A stretch of 10,717 nt of DNA from Rhodanobacteraceae bacterium (GTDB lineage Bacteria > Pseudomonadota > Gammaproteobacteria > Xanthomonadales > SZUA-5). This document shows, piece by piece, positions 1 through 8,056 of this stretch; the first letter of the stretch is position 1; every line of letters starts with the position of its first letter. The notes beneath the pieces are model-generated. The model did not search any database and was not told the DNA's origin. It saw nothing but the letters and a program-made list of their open reading frames with translations. The position numbers and the translations under genes are program-made. The stretch spans positions 1 to 10,717 of the forward strand of contig QIMA01000040.1 of assembly GCA_003233535.1 (NCBI GenBank), written 5' to 3'.

Positions 1-89
1 GTAGTGGTTCATACACCCGACTGAGGAAAAATCGCTGGGCGATCAAGGGCCTAGCGAGGGCGCGTGAAGTTTATGAAACATCCGGGCTA
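1..89 (+). mobile_element. Right-end copy of a short inverted-repeat element (partial, runs off the window)
   Basis: These 89 bases align without gaps to 9180-9268 with four mismatches (positions 4, 24, 79 and 80), in the same orientation. In the second copy this stretch is the right-hand part of a 183-bp element bounded by inverted repeats. Here only the right part is visible, ending in CCGGGCTA at 82-89. The left part, or a larger autonomous version carrying a transposase, would lie before the window. The fragment of a P-type ATPase gene begins within a few bases of the end, so the element probably inserted in or next to that gene. I see no clear target duplication because the left flank is missing. 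The family cannot be named from this sequence alone. Confidence 0.7.
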
Positions 90-93
90 GTGA

Positions 94-366
94 CGCACAC
101 CGACGTTTACGCCCGCATCCAGCGCCGGATTGGCGCTGCTACCGACCCGATTCGGACTCCCGCCTCTACTGCATCCCGCCCACGTAGTCCTCACTGAAAT
201 GTTGATCGACCCGATATATTCGGTCGCCTTTGAGAACGAACCCGAAGAGCCGGGCTTGATGGAACAATCTCCGCGCCCAATGAACGAACAACTGATCGGA
301 ACTGCCCAAGTTGTCTTGGCCGTCGCACAGGGTTTGGTGCTGCTACTTACATGCCTACTGATCTAC
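94..366 (+). pseudogene. P-type cation-transporting ATPase, C-terminal fragment
   Basis: Read from about 121 to 363, the translation contains AGLALLPTRFGLPPLLHPAH, then EMLIDPIYSVAFENEPEEPG, then a hydrophobic stretch ending LLLTCLLIY. This is the pattern of the membrane domain of Ca2+/cation P-type ATPases after the ATP-binding loop: a transmembrane pair with the LxxLIDPxxSxxFExEPxEP signature, followed by the next helix. Just upstream in a different frame (about 103-117) the residues TDVYARI resemble the 'VFARV.PEQK' segment that lies well before it in intact enzymes. The hinge with the GDGxNDxP motif therefore seems deleted, with a frame change at the join. Everything N-terminal, including the DKTGT phosphorylation site, is absent, and after residue Y at about 363 the similarity stops. 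The fragment starts beside the repeat end at 89. It cannot be a working transporter. The main signature is convincing; the TDVYARI piece is tentative. Confidence 0.7.
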
Positions 367-498
367 CCCAGATGCGCTAGCTTCGCGTCCATGTATGTTC
401 GTCGTGCCACTACCCGCTCGCGCCGCGATGGCGGCAGTTACTTCACCTACCGGTTGGTGCGCAGCGAGCGCGTCAGTGGGCTAGTCAGAAGGTCGTGC

Positions 499-591
499 CT
501 AGAGCACGATGATTCCCGTAGCACTGGCGTACACCCAACCGTCCTCGCGACGTTCAAAGATGCCAACTAGCTGCCCTGGGCCGGCGCCGAT
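499..591 (-). pseudogene. Possible 3'-end remnant of an unidentified gene
   Basis: On the minus strand, in a frame different from the neighbouring membrane/TPR gene, the bases just after that gene's stop read QLVGIFERREDGWVYASATG, then IIVL and a TAG at 501-499. The run has natural protein composition and lies in a region with no other convincing gene, so it may be the surviving tail of a deleted gene or a frameshifted extension of the 567-1856 gene. I do not recognise the family. The stretch is short enough to be chance. Confidence 0.2.
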
Positions 592-1856
592 AGCTTGTCG
601 AGGAAGGCCAGGTAGCGATCCACGTCTTCGATAATGTCATGGTCTGGATAGCGATCCTTTACCTGTTTCAACAGCGTTCGCGCCTTGTCTTCTTGGTTGA
701 AACGCTCGGCCATTAGCTGCGCGGCGAGGAGCAGGTTCTTCGGCACGTGTTTGTGCTTGGGATGGTTCTTGTGGAAGCCGGAGACCAGCTGCAGTGCCAG
801 CTGAGACTGGCTTTGTTTTTGCGCCACTTCGGCCAGCACGTGAATTTCTTCGGGATGTTGCGGCCGGAAGCTGGCGTCTAGCGCAATGCAGTCACGCGCC
901 ACGTTCAGCGCCGGGCGGTAGTTTTCCTGCGCGACCAGGATAGTCACCCACTGATGGCCGTGAGCGAGCAGGCCAGGGGTATCCTGCTTGGCGGTCAGGA
1001 TCTTGCGGTAGCGTTGATGTAAAACTTCGCTGCCGCCGCGCTGGCGCAAATGTTCGGCAAGCAGCTCTGCCGCTTGGTCCAGCTTGCCGTCTCGGGCCAG
1101 AGCCTCGGATTCGTCGATTACGTCCTGGTCCGGGTCTGACTTGGCGCGGCTCAACGCCAGCGGGGCATCCACTTCGTAGCCGAGCTCGTCGTGATACTGA
1201 TAGATCAAATAGCCCATCAGGTGAAATGTGGCGATGGTGACGTAGTTGCTCAGCGCATGGGTGATGATCAGATCGAACGGCCCCGGCAAGAGCGGTGCCA
1301 GCAGCGCCTCGGCGTTGGCCTGTGAGAACACGAACATCAGGGTGAGCAGGGCGACGACGAAGTACGGCCAGCCTAGGCGTTCCATGATCGCCAGCGGCGT
1401 GAGCGGATTGAGCGCGTGGCCGAGGTTCATATCGATAGCCAACGACATCGTCGAACCGGGATAGGCAAAGGCAAGGAAACCGACCCAGCCGATCGCCAAT
1501 ATCGGCCCGCCTATGGCGACGAATAGCAGACCGCCGGCAAAGGCCATGAAGATGTAGATGATGATCAAGGCGACCTGCGACATGCCTAGGCTGTTGTCGC
1601 CATTGCCCAGACCTTCGGGCGGCTCCATCCGGCCGTTGGCAGTCGCGCGCAGAACCATGAAGGCATAGCGATAAACCGCAGCAAGCGCGAACAGGCCGAG
1701 CAGCCAGCCGACGAGGACCAAATAGGACACAAAGGTCTGCACCAGCGCCATCACCAGGATGGTCGCCAGCGGCCCGCCTTTGAGCGGGTACAGCCAAAAC
1801 TGGCGCAAGCGGCGCCAGAACGGTTCTATGGGTGTGCTTTCAGCGCTCGGCGCCAT
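567..1856 (-). CDS. Integral membrane protein with C-terminal TPR-like region (DUF4013-like)
   Basis: A 429-residue protein of unknown function. After a short cytoplasmic start with basic residues (FWRRLRQFW), the first half is membrane-embedded. I see about six hydrophobic segments, near residues 30-48, 49-66, 94-113, 114-133, 163-182 and 196-220. The layout and the polar loop NGRMEPPEG after the second segment recall bacterial DUF4013-type membrane proteins, but that match is by eye only. From about residue 235 to the end it is soluble and helical, with TPR-like pairs (ESEALARDGKLDQAAELLAE; QEDKARTLLKQVKDRYPDHD), suggesting protein-protein contacts in the cytoplasm. The ATG at 1856 is preceded by AAGGAAG at a suitable distance. 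The next gene upstream on the same strand is a rhomboid protease that also ends in a repeat-rich soluble domain, 283 bp away. The two could be functionally linked, but the gap is long for tight co-transcription. Confidence 0.85.
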   Translation of the reverse strand: MAPSAESTPIEPFWRRLRQFWLYPLKGGPLATILVMALVQTFVSYLVLVGWLLGLFALAAVYRYAFMVLRATANGRMEPPEGLGNGDNSLGMSQVALIIIYIFMAFAGGLLFVAIGGPILAIGWVGFLAFAYPGSTMSLAIDMNLGHALNPLTPLAIMERLGWPYFVVALLTLMFVFSQANAEALLAPLLPGPFDLIITHALSNYVTIATFHLMGYLIYQYHDELGYEVDAPLALSRAKSDPDQDVIDESEALARDGKLDQAAELLAEHLRQRGGSEVLHQRYRKILTAKQDTPGLLAHGHQWVTILVAQENYRPALNVARDCIALDASFRPQHPEEIHVLAEVAQKQSQSQLALQLVSGFHKNHPKHKHVPKNLLLAAQLMAERFNQEDKARTLLKQVKDRYPDHDIIEDVDRYLAFLDKLSAPAQGS

Positions 1857-2139
1857 CGGTCTTCCTTGAGCTAGCTTTAAGTCAATCGACTGTCGCGGCG
1901 AGAGAGCCAGTCGCCTGCTGCCAGCCTCGCATAGGCGCGTCGCTCACGCTAGGGACACACTAAACAACTCACGTGGCCGCGACGGAGTCTGCCTTTCTTA
2001 TCTAAGAACGGGGGTCGCCAGTAAGGAAGGCACCGAAAGTCATACCCATGGCTATGGGCGAGGGGCCTGACGCAGCTGGCGGCCCTTTCAGGCCCGTCCC
2101 GAAGGGTTGCTGCCCAAAGCGTCCGCCGCGTCCGCGCGC
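1857..2139 (-). other. Hairpin-rich intergenic region upstream of the membrane/TPR gene
   Basis: This 283-bp gap holds no convincing ORF but several inverted repeats. GGGCCTGA at 2063-2070 pairs perfectly with TCAGGCCC at 2088-2095. CCCAT at 2045-2049 pairs with ATGGG at 2054-2058. TTCTTA at 1995-2000 pairs with TAAGAA at 2003-2008 across two bases, an operator-like dyad about 140 bp upstream of the downstream start codon. The GC-rich stems lie just after the rhomboid stop codon and may act in transcription termination or as RNA structure, although no T-run follows them on either strand. I compared the motifs mentally with common riboswitches (cobalamin, TPP, glycine, cyclic-di-GMP) and none fits. 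Confidence 0.4.
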
Positions 2140-3609
2140 TTAGTCGGAATGTTGTTCCAACTGTGCAATGAGTCTGGCTTTTTCGGCGGCGGCCGAGTCT
2201 AACTGTTGCTCCTGCAGCCAGGTCAGCCAGCGCATGCGCTGCTGTTTACTAGCAAGCGGGCTGCGGATTAACGCCAGAGCCAGCTGCGCGATTGCCGGTG
2301 GCGGTTTGGATAGGCGCAGCAGGGCGTTGAGCAGGCGCTCGCCGAGCTCAAGTTGCCCGCCGTCGATGAGGCGCGCTATGAACGAGATCAGCACGCTTGG
2401 CGGGACCCGCGGACGTTGCTGCTTGGCCTGCATGTAGTCTTGCCAAACCGTTAACTGTTGCTCGAGCACTTTTGGCGACCCGCGCAGCGCGAGCACTGCC
2501 GCTGCCGAACGGTCAATGTCCGCTCCCGGCGCGTAGCGCGCTGCGCGGTAACAGCCAATCGCGATATCCGCGTCGTCAGGATGTTGCAGCGCAAGCTGTT
2601 GATAGGCTGCGAAAGCTTGCGCGTACTCCAAACGACCGAGCAGGTCGGCCGCTAACTCGCGGGCCTGAGCGCCGGCCTCGCGCTGCAACTCTTCGTCCAT
2701 GAAAGCATCGCGTTGCCAGCCCAGCCGCCGCACGCCAACCGCAAGCAGCGCGCCAGCGACCATCCCGCCGGCGTGGGCGTCAAACCCGATGCCCGCCTCA
2801 GAGTCGAACACCATGCTGCTCAATTCCCAACCTAGCCACGGCACCAGCATCCACAGTGCTGGCACTCGCGCATAGTCGAAAACAACCCAGAACCAATAGA
2901 AAAAGCGTACGCGGCGCATTCCCCAAAGCACACAGAAAGCACCCATCAAACCGGCGATCGCGCCAGAAGCACCGAGCATTCCGCCGACCTCATCCCAGCG
3001 CCAGTACAGGCCGAATAGCTGTCCACCCATACCAGCCAACAGGTAAACGCCTAGGAACAGACCTGCTCCCAGTGTGCCCTCAACCAACAGACCCAAGATC
3101 CCGAGAAACACCATGTTGCCGATCAGATGATCCCAGCCGCCGTGCAGAAACATCGCGCTGAACATCCGCACGGGCTCGATCTCGCCGTAGCGCATCAGCC
3201 ATCGGTCGGTTACCGCGCCTTCCCACTGGCGATCGAACTCGCCGCGATCACGTTTCCAGCGCGTGAACTGATCATGTTCGGCGGTGATCACTTGCCCGGC
3301 GCGCAGCGCCTGCAGAAATTCCTCATCGGTTTGCAGCGCGGCAAACAGCTCGTAGCTGCGCGCCGGTTCGCGCAGGCTTAAGTTGTCATCCAGCTCGCTT
3401 CGACGCTCGTCCGGTAGCCACTGCAGATAGGCCGGAAACTCGATCTTGTGCAGCTTAGTTTGCTGGTAATAGGCCAGCGCACGCTCACGCACGCCCTCAT
3501 CGCCGCTTTGCAGCAGTGCAAAAACCAGCACGTTAACCACGATCAGCGCCGCCGTGATCAGCGGAAAAGTCTGGCGGTTCAGCGGTTTGTGCAGCGGAAT
3601 GATCAGCAT
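2140..3609 (-). CDS. Rhomboid-family intramembrane serine protease with C-terminal repeat domain
   Basis: A 489-residue membrane protease predicted to cleave transmembrane segments of other membrane proteins inside the lipid bilayer. The first transmembrane helix lies near residues 17-34 and is followed by a large polar loop (about 35-145). The rhomboid core then shows the hallmarks: HGGWDHLIGN at 156-165 (with the loop His and the oxyanion Asn165), the active-site motif GASGAIAG with nucleophile Ser215, and the catalytic His279 in DAHAGGMVAG. The dyad is complete, so it should be active. Residues about 305-489 are soluble, helical and TPR-like (EYAQAFAAYQQLALQHPDDA), and this extension makes the protein much longer than a minimal rhomboid. 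The ATG at 3609 is the natural start because MLIIPLHKPLNRQTFP leads directly into helix 1, but I see no clear Shine-Dalgarno. The physiological substrate is unknown. The neighbouring TPR membrane protein is a plausible partner only by position. Confidence 0.92.
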   Translation of the reverse strand: MLIIPLHKPLNRQTFPLITAALIVVNVLVFALLQSGDEGVRERALAYYQQTKLHKIEFPAYLQWLPDERRSELDDNLSLREPARSYELFAALQTDEEFLQALRAGQVITAEHDQFTRWKRDRGEFDRQWEGAVTDRWLMRYGEIEPVRMFSAMFLHGGWDHLIGNMVFLGILGLLVEGTLGAGLFLGVYLLAGMGGQLFGLYWRWDEVGGMLGASGAIAGLMGAFCVLWGMRRVRFFYWFWVVFDYARVPALWMLVPWLGWELSSMVFDSEAGIGFDAHAGGMVAGALLAVGVRRLGWQRDAFMDEELQREAGAQARELAADLLGRLEYAQAFAAYQQLALQHPDDADIAIGCYRAARYAPGADIDRSAAAVLALRGSPKVLEQQLTVWQDYMQAKQQRPRVPPSVLISFIARLIDGGQLELGERLLNALLRLSKPPPAIAQLALALIRSPLASKQQRMRWLTWLQEQQLDSAAAEKARLIAQLEQHSD

Positions 3610-3735
3610 AAGGCGGCTTTTGTTGGGGTTGCGGTGACAACGATGAATCGATCGGCGAGGTCAGGCAAGCGGTTTTCGAAGTGCGCAGTTTGACCCAAGA
3701 CACTAACCAATACTCATACCAAGAGCGGGGCGGTG

Positions 3736-4022
3736 CTACCCCTGCGCTTCGCTCAAGCAGGCGTCCAGCGCCGTCACTAACAGATCAGCATCGACGTAGG
3801 TACGGCTATCCTGATCGTACAGATAGGCACCGCTGCTGCGCGCGACCTGCAGCGGTTGGCGATTTTCAGCACGTAGCGCGTTCCGTTGGCGCTGCGTAGG
3901 GCGAAGTTCTGATCACGCTCACTTGGCAGCACACTGCACGACGCATCGACGCCGTACAGCTCGCGTGCCGCATTGGCCGCCTGCACCAGGCTGAAACTGG
4001 GTGTATCTGCAATCGCGCTCAT
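3736..4022 (-). pseudogene. Collapsed phosphotransferase/class III aminotransferase fusion gene
   Basis: Three conserved pieces of one large enzyme are stitched together on the minus strand. From an ATG at 4022 the translation gives SFSLVQAANAARELYGVDAS followed by LPSERDQNFALRSANGTRYV and LKIAN, the N-terminus of the aminoglycoside-phosphotransferase-like domain. A frame change near 3884 leads into QPLQVARSSGAYLYDQDSRT with YVDA, which resembles the start of the class III (PLP-dependent) aminotransferase domain (PLxIVRGxGxYLYDxxGRRYLDA). In the same frame this runs straight into DLLVTALDACLSEAQG and a TAG at 3738-3736, resembling the extreme C-terminus of such aminotransferases. Intact members of this fusion family are roughly a thousand residues long; here about 95 codons remain. 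The active-site Lys region and the kinase catalytic loop are gone. In the open first frame the ORF continues to 3777 with a nonsense tail. Family assignment is from motif memory; the three-piece order strongly supports it. Confidence 0.72.
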
Positions 4023-4305
4023 AACTTCGTTCGAGTCGCCCGCTTCCTTGACGTCGACACGAGTAAAATTCGCTACCTTGTTTTTCACACTGATCCCGAG
4101 GTGGTCGCCGAGAGTACGCGGTACCAAAATAGCGTTGCGACAATCTACGGCGACATGCATGTAGACACGCAGATACCCCACTCGGTCAGCGGTGAATTGG
4201 AGGTCTGGACTCGAATGGAAGAGGAGGGCGAAAGCTCTGCGAGCTGTTCTATGGAGAACCCCCTAGACGTGTCGTAGTCCCGGTCCGAATTCGTTTGTTC
4301 GCGGA

Positions 4306-4905
4306 CTAACCCCGCAGCGCCCGTTTCAAAGCCTTGCGGATAATCTCTTCAGCCCGGTCACCCGGCTCGGCGGCGTTGGCAACTAACTTGGCCGCCTCGG
4401 CCGGTTTGTAGCCCAGCGACTGCAGCGCCACGATCGCCTCCGAGCTGGGGTCGCGCGGCTGGTCCGGCGCGCTGGCGGCGCTCAGAGTGATGCCAATCGC
4501 GCTGACGTCCAGCTTGTCTTTTAGCTCGACCACGATGCGCTCGGCGGTCTTCTTGCCAATCCCCGGCACCCGGGTCAGCGAAGCGACGTCGGCGGTGGCC
4601 ACGGTGCGGCGGAAATCATCCACGCTAATGCCAGAGAGCACCGAAAGGGCAGTCTTGGCGCCAATCCCAGAGACCTTGATCAAGTCGCGAAACAGCGCAC
4701 GCTCAGACTCGCGGAAAAAGGCGTAGAGCAGCATCGCGTCCTCGCGCACCACCATATGGATATGCAGCGACACCTCAGTTCCCGCCGCGCCCAGCTCATA
4801 GAAGGTCGACATCGGCGCCGCTAGCTCATAGCCCACGCCGCCCACATCGACCAGCAATGAAGGCGGTTGTTTGCTGGCGAGCGTGCCGCGTATGCGTCCA
4901 ATCAT
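4306..4905 (-). CDS. ruvA: Holliday junction branch migration complex subunit RuvA
   Basis: A 199-residue protein, close to the usual RuvA length (E. coli 203). RuvA binds four-way DNA junctions as a tetramer, holds them square-planar and loads the RuvB helicase for branch migration during recombinational repair. The N-terminus MIGRIRGTLASKQPPSLLVD begins the OB-fold domain (residues 1 to about 64). Domain II has the two helix-hairpin-helix motifs VSGIGAKTAL (78-87) and VPGIGKKTAE (113-122). After a flexible linker (about 135-152), domain III (EAIVALQSLGYKPAEAAKLV onwards) is the RuvB-contacting three-helix bundle. All parts look intact. TAGGAAG lies upstream of the ATG. The usual partners are missing from both sides: no ruvB follows (a pseudogene does) and no ruvC precedes it, so this copy stands alone and must rely on ruvB elsewhere. 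Confidence 0.97.
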   Translation of the reverse strand: MIGRIRGTLASKQPPSLLVDVGGVGYELAAPMSTFYELGAAGTEVSLHIHMVVREDAMLLYAFFRESERALFRDLIKVSGIGAKTALSVLSGISVDDFRRTVATADVASLTRVPGIGKKTAERIVVELKDKLDVSAIGITLSAASAPDQPRDPSSEAIVALQSLGYKPAEAAKLVANAAEPGDRAEEIIRKALKRALRG

Positions 4906-4960
4906 GCTGTTTGCTTCCTAGTTGAGTAGATCCATGCGTGCGCGGCGACCTTAGCGAGGG

Positions 4961-5119
4961 ATGGGGCGAGCGTCTAGCGCTGTTCAGATCTCGATCCGCG
5001 ACAACGGCGAGGTCCGCGAGCTGATCGGCCTGTTTGTCGACCAGTCCGACCTCTCCCAGGAAGATCTGCACGCTTTTAATCTGGCGCAGAAGTCGGCAAC
5101 GCACAAGGATTCAGCGTGA
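4961..5119 (+). pseudogene. Orphan coding-like fragment, unidentified
   Basis: A 52-codon + strand reading frame whose bulk reads VQISIRDNGEVRELIGLFVD, then QSDLSQEDLHAFNLAQKSAT, ending at TGA 5117-5119. Composition is natural for a soluble protein and third codon positions are mostly G or C, as in the neighbouring real genes, so I think it is or was coding. There is an in-frame TAG at 4952-4954 just before the ATG at 4961 and no well-placed ribosome binding site. It therefore looks more like the surviving 3' end of a larger gene than an intact small gene. I do not recognise the family. It lies between the ruvA start and the end of cysNC, which are both on the other strand. Confidence 0.35.
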
Positions 5120-5157
5120 TCGGACGGTATCCAAACTGCAGGCTGCTCCGAGGGCCG

Positions 5158-5175
5158 GGCCGCCTCAAAGCGGCC
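5158..5175. repeat. GC-rich hairpin downstream of cysNC
   Basis: GGCCGC (5158-5163) and GCGGCC (5170-5175) form a 6-bp stem with a 6-base loop, about 60 bp beyond the cysNC stop. No T-run follows on the minus strand, so it is not a standard intrinsic terminator. Nearby at 5202-5227 the bases repeat an ACTGG core four times (CACTGGCCACTGGTACTGGA and on), a short degenerate tandem repeat of unknown meaning. Confidence 0.35.
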
Positions 5176-5234
5176 GCAATCGGTGTGTAACCTCGACTTC
5201 ACTGGCCACTGGTACTGGATACTGGAACTCGCCC

Positions 5235-7121
5235 CTAACCCAAACACCGGCGCTCGCGCAGCTCCGCCACAATCCGCTCGGCGGCTTCGGCGACATCGCT
5301 CTTAGTGGTATCGATGCGAATCTCCGGATCTTCTGGAGCCTCGTAGGGCGAGTCGATACCGGTGAAGTTGCTTAGTTCACCGCGGCGCGCTTTGCGGTAG
5401 AGACCCTTCACATCCCGCTCTTCGGCCACGCTCAGCGGGGTGTCGACGTGTACTTCGATGAACTCATCGGCATCGAGCAACGCGCGCGCCATCGCCCGCT
5501 CGGCGCGGAACGGCGAGATGAAGGCGGTGAGGACGATCAGGCCGGCGTCGACCATCAGCTTGGCAACCTCGCCGATGCGGCGGATGTTTTCTACCCGATC
5601 GGCGTCGGTGAAGCCCAAATCGCGATTCAGGCCGTGGCGAACGTTGTCGCCATCGAGCAAATAGGTGTGGTGGCCGAGAGCGGCGAGCTGCTTGTCGACC
5701 TCGTTGGCAATCGTCGACTTGCCGGCGCCAGACAGACCGGTGAACCAGAGCACGCAGCTGCGCTGGCTCTTGATCCGCGAGCGCAGCGTCTTGTTCACGT
5801 CCAGCGCCTGGCGATGGATGTTGTGCGAGCGGCGCAGGGCGAAGTTGAGCATGCCGGCGCCGACCGTTTGCTGGGTCTGACGATCGATCAGGATCAACCC
5901 ACCAGTGTCGCGGTTGACGCTGTAGGGGTCGAAAGCGATGGCCTGATCCAGGCTCAAGTTAACCAGTGCAATGTCGTTGAGCTCGAGCTTGCGCGCGGCC
6001 AAGTGTTCGAGCGTGTTGACGTTGATTCGGTGGCGAATGCTGCTGATCTGCACGCCAACCATGCGCGTGCCGATCTTGGCCAAATAGGGCCGGTTGGGCA
6101 GCAAGTCTTCGTCGGCCATCCAGACCACGGTGGCATCGAACTGATCGGCAACTTCGGCCGGATCGGTAGCGGCGCAGATCAGATCACCGCGCGAGATATC
6201 CACCTCTTCGGCCAACGTGAGCGTGATCGCTTGACCGGCGACCGCCTGATCCAGGTCGCCATCGGCGGTGACTATTCGAGCCACCGTGGCGGTGCGGCCT
6301 GAAGGCAACACACGGACGCTTTCGCCGGGGCGCACGCGGCCGGCGACCAAGGTGCCGGCGTAACCACGGAAGTCTTGTGACGGTCGATTGACCCACTGCA
6401 CCGGCATGCGCAACGGCTGTTTGGGCAGACTGTCGCGATCAACCGGTAGCGTTTCCAACAGGCCGAGTAAAGTTGAGCCATGGAACCAACCCAGCGATTC
6501 GCTAGGCGTGGTGATGTTGTCGCCGCGCAGCGCCGATAGCGGGATCGCGTGCACCGCCTCGATGCCCAGCTCTTTGGCGAATGGCCGGTAGGCGGCGACG
6601 ATCTCGTCGAAGACGGCTTCCGAATACTCAATCAAGTCCATCTTGTTGACTGCCAAGATGACCTGCTTGATACCAAGCAAAGACGCCAAATAGCTGTGGC
6701 GACGCGTTTGCGTAAGCAGTCCCTTGCGCGCATCCACCAGCAACACCGCCAGATCGGCAGTGGAGGCGCCGGTGACCATGTTGCGGGTGTACTGCTCGTG
6801 GCCGGGCGTGTCGGCAACGATGAAACGGCGCGCCTCGGTGGCGAAATAGCGATAAGCGACGTCAATCGTGATGCCCTGTTCGCGTTCGGCCTCTAGTCCG
6901 TCTACCAACAGCGCAAAATCCAGCTCTTGCCCCTGCGTACCGACACGCTTGGAGTCGCTTTCCAGGACATGCAGCTGGTCGTCGAACAGCTGTCGTGACT
7001 CATACAGCAGCCGTCCGAGCAAGGTGCTCTTGCCGTCATCAACGCTGCCGCAGGTAATGAAGCGCAGCAGGTCAGCGCTAGATTGTATTGGGCTGTTTGG
7101 ATTTTGTAGATCAGTGCCCAT
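5235..7121 (-). CDS. cysNC: Bifunctional sulfate adenylyltransferase large subunit / adenylylsulfate kinase (CysN-CysC)
   Basis: A 628-residue fusion of two steps of cytoplasmic sulfate activation. Residues 1 to about 440 are CysN, the GTPase that drives APS formation by CysD. They show the P-loop GSVDDGKST (25-33), the EF-Tu-like [12 protein letters not shown] (104-115), NKMD (159-162) and SALRGDN (196-202), then two beta-barrel domains. Residues about 450-628 are APS kinase, which makes PAPS: P-loop GLSGAGKST (462-470), [10 protein letters not shown] (490-499) and the active-site FISPFR (534-539). All key residues are present in both halves, so both activities are expected. The ATG at 7121-7119 overlaps the cysD stop by one base (TGATG), and GGGAGGG sits nine bases upstream, so the two are translationally coupled. 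Many enterics have separate cysN and cysC genes; the fused form is common in other proteobacteria. Confidence 0.97.
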   Translation of the reverse strand: MGTDLQNPNSPIQSSADLLRFITCGSVDDGKSTLLGRLLYESRQLFDDQLHVLESDSKRVGTQGQELDFALLVDGLEAEREQGITIDVAYRYFATEARRFIVADTPGHEQYTRNMVTGASTADLAVLLVDARKGLLTQTRRHSYLASLLGIKQVILAVNKMDLIEYSEAVFDEIVAAYRPFAKELGIEAVHAIPLSALRGDNITTPSESLGWFHGSTLLGLLETLPVDRDSLPKQPLRMPVQWVNRPSQDFRGYAGTLVAGRVRPGESVRVLPSGRTATVARIVTADGDLDQAVAGQAITLTLAEEVDISRGDLICAATDPAEVADQFDATVVWMADEDLLPNRPYLAKIGTRMVGVQISSIRHRINVNTLEHLAARKLELNDIALVNLSLDQAIAFDPYSVNRDTGGLILIDRQTQQTVGAGMLNFALRRSHNIHRQALDVNKTLRSRIKSQRSCVLWFTGLSGAGKSTIANEVDKQLAALGHHTYLLDGDNVRHGLNRDLGFTDADRVENIRRIGEVAKLMVDAGLIVLTAFISPFRAERAMARALLDADEFIEVHVDTPLSVAEERDVKGLYRKARRGELSNFTGIDSPYEAPEDPEIRIDTTKSDVAEAAERIVAELRERRCLG

Positions 7122-8032
7122 CAGAAGTATCCCTCCCGCTTTTTGCGTTCCATCGAGGCAGTTGGATCCTGATCGATGACCCGGCCCTGACGTTCAGAGG
7201 TTCGCGCAGCCAAGGTCTCGGCGACCACGGCATCTAGACTGTCGGCGCTGGATTCAACCGCGCCAGTGAGCGGATAGCAGCCCAGCGTGCGAAAGCGCAC
7301 TTGGCGCATCATCGGTACTTCCCCCTCACGTAGCGGCATGCGGTCGTCATCGACCATGATCAGCGCACCGTCGCGCTCAACCACCGGCCGTTCGGCGGCC
7401 AAGTACAGCGGCACCAGCTCGATCGCTTCGCGCTGGATGTACTGCCAGATGTCGGCCTCGGTCCAGTTCGATAGCGGAAACGCGCGCAGGCTCTCGCCGC
7501 GCAGTTTGCGGCCGTTGTAGAGTCGCCACAGCTCCGGCCGCTGATTCTTCGGATCCCAGCGATGTTGAGCGGTGCGGAATGACAACACGCGCTCTTTGGC
7601 CCGGGATTTCTCCTCGTCGCGGCGCGCGCCGCCGAAGGCCACATCGAACCGATGCAGATTTAAGGCTTGCTTGAGCGCCTGGGTTTTCATGATATCGGTG
7701 TGCACGTTGGCGCCGTGGGTGAAGGGATTAATGCCCTTCGCCAAGCCTTCCGGGTTGGTGTAGGTGATCAATTCCAGGCCAAGGCGCTGCACCAGCTCAT
7801 CGCGATGGGCGTACATAGCCTGAAACTTCCAGGTCGTATCAACGTGCAGCAGCGGCAGCGGCAGGCGCGCCGGGTAAAAGGCCTTCAGCGCAAGATGCAG
7901 CAGGACGGCACTGTCTTTGCCGATGGAATAGAGCATCACTGGCCGTTCGGCCTCGGCGACGACTTCCCTGAAGATGTGAATGCTTTCGGCTTCCAGCCGG
8001 TCCAAGTGATCCAACGCCATCGTTTGACTCAT
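7121..8032 (-). CDS. cysD: Sulfate adenylyltransferase small subunit (CysD)
   Basis: A 303-residue catalytic subunit of ATP sulfurylase, which makes adenosine 5'-phosphosulfate from ATP and sulfate together with CysN. From the ATG at 8032 the protein begins [20 protein letters not shown], the usual CysD N-terminus, and its length matches E. coli CysD (302). The PP-loop motif SIGKDS is at 36-41, the conserved [14 protein letters not shown] begins at 135, and it ends with ERKKREGYF as the family does. The same frame is open upstream without a stop to 8965, giving a 614-codon ORF with an IS630-like N-terminus. I put the CysD start at 8032 because family similarity begins exactly there and the preceding 30 codons look like intergenic DNA. 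No good Shine-Dalgarno precedes it. A second in-frame ATG is at 8020. Confidence 0.95.
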   Translation of the reverse strand: MSQTMALDHLDRLEAESIHIFREVVAEAERPVMLYSIGKDSAVLLHLALKAFYPARLPLPLLHVDTTWKFQAMYAHRDELVQRLGLELITYTNPEGLAKGINPFTHGANVHTDIMKTQALKQALNLHRFDVAFGGARRDEEKSRAKERVLSFRTAQHRWDPKNQRPELWRLYNGRKLRGESLRAFPLSNWTEADIWQYIQREAIELVPLYLAAERPVVERDGALIMVDDDRMPLREGEVPMMRQVRFRTLGCYPLTGAVESSADSLDAVVAETLAARTSERQGRVIDQDPTASMERKKREGYF

Positions 8033-8056
8033 AGTTTGATCGTGACGGTCAGGATA

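Noticed and set aside
892..1797. 301-codon minus-strand ORF inside the membrane/TPR gene
   Set aside because: It is a shadow in another frame: Arg/Ala/His-rich, without the hydrophobic pattern of the real protein.
2041..2139. Riboswitch in the hairpin-rich gap
   Set aside because: No match to the conserved cores of cobalamin, TPP, glycine, SAM or cyclic-di-GMP classes, and it lies after a stop codon and far from the next start.
4023..4181. N-terminal extension of the phosphotransferase fragment up to 4181
   Set aside because: The 53 upstream codons do not resemble the family N-terminus, which begins near the ATG at 4022; the extension is most likely open by chance.
5448..6302. 284-codon + strand ORF opposite cysNC
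   Set aside because: It is a long antisense frame produced by the GC-rich codons of cysNC; the translation has no recognisable domain.
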